Below, in pieces: positions 3,753 through 8,114 of a DNA stretch of 8,114 nt. Origin of the DNA: CAZKNF01 sp964554105 (lineage in GTDB: Bacteria > Bacteroidota > Rhodothermia > Rhodothermales > VXPQ01); contig CAZKNF010000105.1 of the NCBI GenBank assembly GCA_964554105.1, positions 1 to 8,114 of the forward strand, given 5' to 3'. Numbering within the stretch: the stretch's first letter is position 1; each line of letters starts with the position of its first letter. The notes under the pieces were generated by a model. That model did no database searches and was not told the DNA's origin. It saw only the letters and a list, made by a program, of their open reading frames with translations. Made by a program: the position numbers and the translations under genes.

Positions 3753-6700
3753 ATGCTGCATACCAACGGTCAAGCAACGAACGGACAGCGGAAGACATTT
3801 GCCCGCATTCCGACCGTACATGACTATCCGGATTTTCTAGAGGTTCAACTTCAATCATTTCTTGACTTCGTTCAGGATGACGTGGCTCCCGAAGAAAGGG
3901 AGGATATCGGCCTGCAGACCGTTTTCAAGGAGCACTTTCCAATTCAGGATAGCCGCGAGCGATACACGCTCGAGTTCATCCACTACGCACTCGATGCGCC
4001 GAAACACTCGGTCGAAGAGTGTATTGCTCAGGGCCTCTCTTACGCGGTGCCCCTAAAAGCGAAGCTGCGCCTCTCCAGTAAAGAGGATGAAGACGAGGAC
4101 GAAGCCGAAGAGGCCATAGAGCAGGAGGTGTACCTCGGCAATCTTCCATATATGACGGACCAGGGTACGTTTGTCATAAATGGTGCCGAGCGCGTGGTGG
4201 TCTCTCAACTCCACCGTAGTCCCGGCGTCTTCTTCGGTCAGAGCATCCATCCGAACGGCACTCAATTGTTTTCCGCGCGCGTGATTCCGTTTCGCGGTTC
4301 CTGGATCGAGTTCTCGACGGACGTAAGCAACGTGATGTGGGCGTACATCGACAGAAAGAAGAAGCTGCCGGTGACCACGCTTCTTCGTGCGCTGGGCTTC
4401 TCGTCAAACGATGAAATCGTGCAGATCTTTGATCTCGCCGACGAGCACAAGGTGAAGTCTAAGAAGGCCTTTGCCTCTATCGTCGAACGCAGGCTGGCGG
4501 CGTCGGTGACGGTCGAGCAAGTTCACGAGATCGTCGATGAAGATACCGGCGAGGTCATCGACGAGAAGAAGGAGCGGAAAGTACTCTTCCCGGCCGACCA
4601 CGAGATCAGCGAAGAGGATTATGACACGCTGAAGGAAGCCAGTATCTCCAAGATCTTTCTAGTCAAGCAGGATGAAGATGAGCAGGTCAATAAGTCGACG
4701 CTCATCGAAACCCTCCGAAAGGATCCTTCGCATTCCGAGTCCGAGGCCCTGGAGCACATGTATATGCAGCTCCGTGGCAGCGAGGCGCCGGACCTCGATA
4801 CCGCTCGCGGCGTCCTCGATCGTCTTTTCTTTAGTGAGAAGCGATACGATCTGGGAGACGTAGGTCGGTATAGGATCAACAAGCGACTGAAGCTTGAGGT
4901 GCCCGCCGATACGCTCACGCTGACCCGTGACGATATCATCGCAATCGTCCGAGAACTCGTCAATCTGCAGAACGGCCGAAGCAGTGTCGACGACATCGAC
5001 CACCTAGGCAACCGTCGTGTGCGAACGGTGGGGGAACAGCTCGGCAGCCAGTTCTCGCTTGGACTTGCGCGTATGGCGCGCACGATCAAGGAGCGAATGA
5101 ACCTGCGCGACGCGGAAAACTTCACTCCGCAGGATCTGGTGAATGCGAGGACGGTTTCGAGCGTGATTAACACGTTTTTCGGAACGAATCAGCTCAGCCA
5201 GTTCATGGATCAGACGAACCCTCTGGCCGAATTGACGCACAAACGTCGCATGTCGGCACTGGGTCCGGGTGGTCTTACACGCGAGCGAGCAGGCTTTGAG
5301 GTGCGCGACGTTCACTACACGCATTACGGCCGGCTCTGCCCGATCGAAACGCCCGAAGGTCCGAATATCGGACTGATCTCATCTCTCTGTGTCCATGCGA
5401 CGATTAACGACTTCGGCTTCATTGAAACGCCGTATCGTGTAGTCAAGAAAGGCAACGTGACGGCTGAGATTCGCTTTCTGTCGGCAGAGGAAGAGGACAA
5501 TGCCGTCATCGCGCAGGCCAATGCGCCGATGGATCAGAAGGGCAATTTCGAAAACAAATACGTCAAATGTCGCTACAAGGGCGATTTTCCGATCGTGCCT
5601 CCGGAAGACGTCGAGTACATGGACGTTTCGCCGAACCAGATCGTGTCGCCGGCAGCAAGTCTAATCCCGTTCCTCGAGCACGATGACGCGAACCGTGCGC
5701 TGATGGGCTCCAATATGCAGCGGCAGGCCGTTCCGCTGCTGAGGTCGGAAGCGCCGCTCGTCGGAACCGGACTTGAGGATCGAGTGGCACGCGACTCCCG
5801 CGCCGTCATCGTGGCCGAAGGCCCGGGCGTCGTAGAGGAAGTGGACGCTACGCACATCGTCATTCGATACGATACCGACAAGCAAGACGCAGACCTTACA
5901 TTCGAGGACCCGGTCCGGGAATACGAATTGGTCAAGTTCCGACGGACGAATCAGGATACGTGCGTCAATCAGATGCCGATCGTCAAGAAGGGGCAGAGAG
6001 TCGAGAAGAACACGGTCCTGACGGACGGCTTCTCGACCGATAAGGGCGATCTTGCGCTAGGCAAGAACGTGCTCGTCGCGTTCATGCCATGGCGTGGATA
6101 CAACTTTGAAGACGCGATCACGCTTTCGGAAAGGCTCGTAACCGACGATGTATATACGTCAGTGCACATCGAGGAATTCGAACTGCAGGTTCGCGATACG
6201 AAGCGAGGCGAGGAAGAATTGACGCGTGAGATTCCGAATGTCTCTGAAGAGGCGACCAAGGATCTCGATGAGCGTGGCATCATCCGCGTCGGTGCCGAAG
6301 TAAGCGCCGGAGATATCATCGTCGGTAAGATTACGCCGAAGGGTGAAACCGATCCGACCCCGGAGGAGAAGCTTCTCCGCGCCATTTTCGGTGACAAAGC
6401 GGGCGACGTGAAAGATGCTTCGCTGAAGGCGCCTCCGGGAATGAAGGGTGTCGTCATTGACACGAAACTTTTCAGTCGGCGCAAGCTCGACCCGGCTTCG
6501 AAGAAGATCGAGCAGCAGCGCCTCGCCGAGATCGAGGACCAGTACCGTCGCGAGATCGTGAATCTCGACAGCCGATTCTGGGAGAAATTCTACAGCCTCG
6601 TCGAGGGAAAAACGTCGGCAGGAGTAGAGGATCGCGAAGGCCGCGTCATTCTTTCCGAAGGTGCAAAGTTCACAAAGGACGCCTTCGAAGAGGTGGAGCC

Positions 6701-7586
6701 GAGCCGGCTCAGCGTCCGTCAGGAGATGACCGGTGACAAAAAGACGGATGAACGGGTTCGGAAGCTGCTCCGAAACTACCAGCGAGTGTACACTCGAATG
6801 GAGGGTGAATCCAAGCGTGACAAGCACCAGGTGCAGATGGGGGACGAGCTTCCTCCAGGTATCGTGCAGCTCGCCAAAGTTTATATCGCCCGCAAGAGAA
6901 AGATTCAGGTCGGCGACAAGATGGCCGGACGCCACGGAAACAAGGGCGTCGTTGCCAAGATCGTACCCGTCGAGGACATGCCGTTCCTCGATGATGGTAC
7001 GCCCGTCGATATCGTTCTAAATCCGCTCGGCGTGCCCTCGCGAATGAACCTGGGCCAGATCTTCGAGACGCTTCTTGGATGGGCGGGCAAAAAACTGGAC
7101 ATCAAGTTCGCTACGCCGATCTTCGACGGCGCGACGATGGATGACATCACGGCGCACCTCGAGAACGCCGGATTGCCGGCAGATGGACGCGCGCAGCTGT
7201 ACGATGGACGCACCGGTAAGTCGTTCGACGAGAAAACGACGGTCGGGTACATCTATATGCTGAAGCTGAGCCATCTCGTTGAGGACAAAATACACGCAAG
7301 GAGCATCGGCCCGTATTCGCTTATCACGCAGCAGCCGCTCGGTGGTAAGGCGCAGTTCGGTGGACAGCGCCTTGGAGAGATGGAGGTGTGGGCGCTCTAC
7401 GCGTATGGAGCCGCGCACACGCTGCAAGAAATGCTTACGTACAAGTCGGACGACGTCCAGGGTCGCTCCAAAGCGTACGAATCCATCGTCAAGGGTGAAA
7501 ACATGCCGGAGGCGGGTATCCCGGAAAGCTTCCAGGTACTGGTACGCGAGCTTCAGGGCCTCGGATTAGAGGTCAGGCTCGAATAG
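3753..7586 (+). CDS. rpoB: DNA-directed RNA polymerase subunit beta
   Basis: This is the beta subunit of RNA polymerase, which with beta' forms the catalytic cleft. The protein is 1277 residues, near the Bacteroidota norm and shorter than E. coli's 1342. From the N-terminus it shows FARIPTVHDYPDFLEVQLQS, an acidic run (about 110-125, KEDEDEDEAEEA), and NGAERVVVSQLHRSPGVFF. A Bacteroidota-like lobe follows (about 230-400). The rifampicin pocket contains NQLSQFMDQTNPLAELTHKR, with D486, H496 and S501 equivalent to E. coli D516, H526 and S531, all in the sensitive state. Further on are PWRGYNFEDAITLSER and GDKMAGRHGNKGVVAK, with conserved K1056 and K1064 (E. coli K1065 and K1073). The end is GGKAQFGGQRLGEMEVWALY to LGLEVRLE. 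No Shine-Dalgarno sequence precedes ATG 3753. rpoC follows after 64 nt. Confidence 0.99.
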   Translation: MLHTNGQATNGQRKTFARIPTVHDYPDFLEVQLQSFLDFVQDDVAPEEREDIGLQTVFKEHFPIQDSRERYTLEFIHYALDAPKHSVEECIAQGLSYAVPLKAKLRLSSKEDEDEDEAEEAIEQEVYLGNLPYMTDQGTFVINGAERVVVSQLHRSPGVFFGQSIHPNGTQLFSARVIPFRGSWIEFSTDVSNVMWAYIDRKKKLPVTTLLRALGFSSNDEIVQIFDLADEHKVKSKKAFASIVERRLAASVTVEQVHEIVDEDTGEVIDEKKERKVLFPADHEISEEDYDTLKEASISKIFLVKQDEDEQVNKSTLIETLRKDPSHSESEALEHMYMQLRGSEAPDLDTARGVLDRLFFSEKRYDLGDVGRYRINKRLKLEVPADTLTLTRDDIIAIVRELVNLQNGRSSVDDIDHLGNRRVRTVGEQLGSQFSLGLARMARTIKERMNLRDAENFTPQDLVNARTVSSVINTFFGTNQLSQFMDQTNPLAELTHKRRMSALGPGGLTRERAGFEVRDVHYTHYGRLCPIETPEGPNIGLISSLCVHATINDFGFIETPYRVVKKGNVTAEIRFLSAEEEDNAVIAQANAPMDQKGNFENKYVKCRYKGDFPIVPPEDVEYMDVSPNQIVSPAASLIPFLEHDDANRALMGSNMQRQAVPLLRSEAPLVGTGLEDRVARDSRAVIVAEGPGVVEEVDATHIVIRYDTDKQDADLTFEDPVREYELVKFRRTNQDTCVNQMPIVKKGQRVEKNTVLTDGFSTDKGDLALGKNVLVAFMPWRGYNFEDAITLSERLVTDDVYTSVHIEEFELQVRDTKRGEEELTREIPNVSEEATKDLDERGIIRVGAEVSAGDIIVGKITPKGETDPTPEEKLLRAIFGDKAGDVKDASLKAPPGMKGVVIDTKLFSRRKLDPASKKIEQQRLAEIEDQYRREIVNLDSRFWEKFYSLVEGKTSAGVEDREGRVILSEGAKFTKDAFEEVEPSRLSVRQEMTGDKKTDERVRKLLRNYQRVYTRMEGESKRDKHQVQMGDELPPGIVQLAKVYIARKRKIQVGDKMAGRHGNKGVVAKIVPVEDMPFLDDGTPVDIVLNPLGVPSRMNLGQIFETLLGWAGKKLDIKFATPIFDGATMDDITAHLENAGLPADGRAQLYDGRTGKSFDEKTTVGYIYMLKLSHLVEDKIHARSIGPYSLITQQPLGGKAQFGGQRLGEMEVWALYAYGAAHTLQEMLTYKSDDVQGRSKAYESIVKGENMPEAGIPESFQVLVRELQGLGLEVRLE

Positions 7587-7650
7587 CCGTTCTTCGACCG
7601 ACGATGTCACGCGTACCTGTCAGGATTTAATAGATCGTACAAGAGTCAAT
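7587..7650 (+). other. rpoB-rpoC spacer
   Basis: A 64-nt non-coding spacer. I see no terminator, no clear promoter and no strong hairpin. AAGAG (7641-7645) a few bases before the rpoC ATG is the only purine-rich stretch. Co-transcription of rpoB and rpoC is expected. Confidence 0.5.
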
Positions 7651-8114
7651 ATGCCGTACGGAAAGACGCAGCAGATAAGAAAAAACTTCGGCAGCATCAC
7701 CGTCAGCCTGGCCAGCCCCGAGAGCATTCTCGAGCGGTCCTATGGCGAAGTGCTGAAACCGGAGACGATCAATTACCGGTCCTTCAAACCCGAAAAGGAT
7801 GGACTTTTCTGCGAAAAGATATTTGGCCCGGTCAAGGACTGGGAGTGCCATTGCGGTAAATACAAGCGGATTCGATACAAGGGTATCATCTGCGACCGCT
7901 GTGGTGTCGAAGTCACGCAGAAGAAGGTGCGGCGCGAACGCATGGGCCACATTACGCTCAGCGTGCCGGTTGTACATATCTGGTATTTCAAGACGCTGCC
8001 GAATAAAATCGGTCACCTCCTGGGCCTGAAGTCGAAGGATCTCGAGAAGATCATTTATTACGAGCATTACGTCGTTATCCAGGCCGGCGGAGCCGCAAAG
8101 CTCGGCGTCGAGGA
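7651..8114 (+). CDS. rpoC: DNA-directed RNA polymerase subunit beta' (5' part)
   Basis: The beta' subunit carries the catalytic magnesium site and the clamp. Only the first 154 codons are in the window and the frame is open to the right edge. It begins MPYGKTQQIRKNFGSITVSL, a Bacteroidota-like N-terminus, followed by SPESILERSYGEVLKPETIN and FCEKIFGPVKDWEC. The N-terminal zinc-binding site is intact, with cysteines at 66, 68, 81 and 84 (CHC, then CDRC, then GVEVT). The clamp segment RRERMGHITLSVPVVHIWYF and the GHLLGLKSKDLEKIIYYEHY block follow. The catalytic NADFDGD motif lies beyond the window. ATG 7651 is chosen because it gives the standard family N-terminus. Confidence 0.98.
   Translation, partial: MPYGKTQQIRKNFGSITVSLASPESILERSYGEVLKPETINYRSFKPEKDGLFCEKIFGPVKDWECHCGKYKRIRYKGIICDRCGVEVTQKKVRRERMGHITLSVPVVHIWYFKTLPNKIGHLLGLKSKDLEKIIYYEHYVVIQAGGAAKLGVE

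Noticed and set aside
5175..5262. Possible rifampicin-resistance changes in RpoB
   Set aside because: All key positions (equivalents of E. coli Q513, D516, H526, R529, S531) are the sensitive-type residues; the differences (Thr, Ala, Leu and Met at the 518, 522, 524 and 530 equivalents) look like lineage variation.
6159..6935. A 258-residue open frame on the minus strand inside rpoB
   Set aside because: It is fully antisense to highly conserved RpoB codons; long antisense frames are expected from the codon bias of acidic, GC-rich genes. No start context or recognisable domain.

Overview
This window is a stretch of the conserved bacterial translation/transcription cluster: tuf (3' end) - tRNA-Trp - secE - nusG - rplK - rplA - rplJ - rplL - rpoB - rpoC (5' end). 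Every gene is on the + strand, and all complete genes look intact. The organism most likely belongs to the Bacteroidota/Rhodothermota side of the FCB group. Reasons: RpoB is 1277 aa with Bacteroidota-style sequence (for example YIDRKKKLPVTTLLRALGFS), RpoC starts MPYGKTQQIRKNFGS, most starts lack a clear Shine-Dalgarno sequence, and a TAnnTTTG -7 promoter element lies upstream of rpoB. The bases look moderately GC-rich by eye and the proteins are acidic. A Rhodothermales-like lineage would fit, but that rank is inference.

Layout: 1-56 is the last 17 codons of EF-Tu. 96-168 is tRNA-Trp(CCA) with no encoded CCA tail. 262-441 is a 59-residue SecE, and 487-1044 is NusG. A 116-nt gap (1045-1160) holds a 9-bp hairpin and then a small hairpin with the GTGGGAG signature of an L1-binding leader, just before rplK (1161-1601) and rplA (1664-2374). 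rplJ (2424-2957) follows after only 49 nt. rplL (3113-3493) comes after an unusually roomy 155-nt gap. The 259-nt rplL-rpoB gap carries tandem hairpins, one of them terminator-like, then a Bacteroidota-type -7 element and a structured leader. rpoB fills 3753-7586, and rpoC begins at 7651 and runs off the window.

The genes supply the large-subunit L1 stalk (L1) and L11-L10-L12 stalk, the SecE translocase subunit, the NusG elongation factor that couples RNA polymerase to the ribosome, and the beta and beta' subunits of RNA polymerase. This is the classic arrangement for co-regulating ribosomes and polymerase. The interest lies in the intergenic RNA: L1 feedback before rplK, missing room for a conventional L10 leader before rplJ, and attenuation plus a new promoter separating the ribosomal from the rpo genes. 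I found no mobile element, CRISPR array, defence system or other novel protein system.
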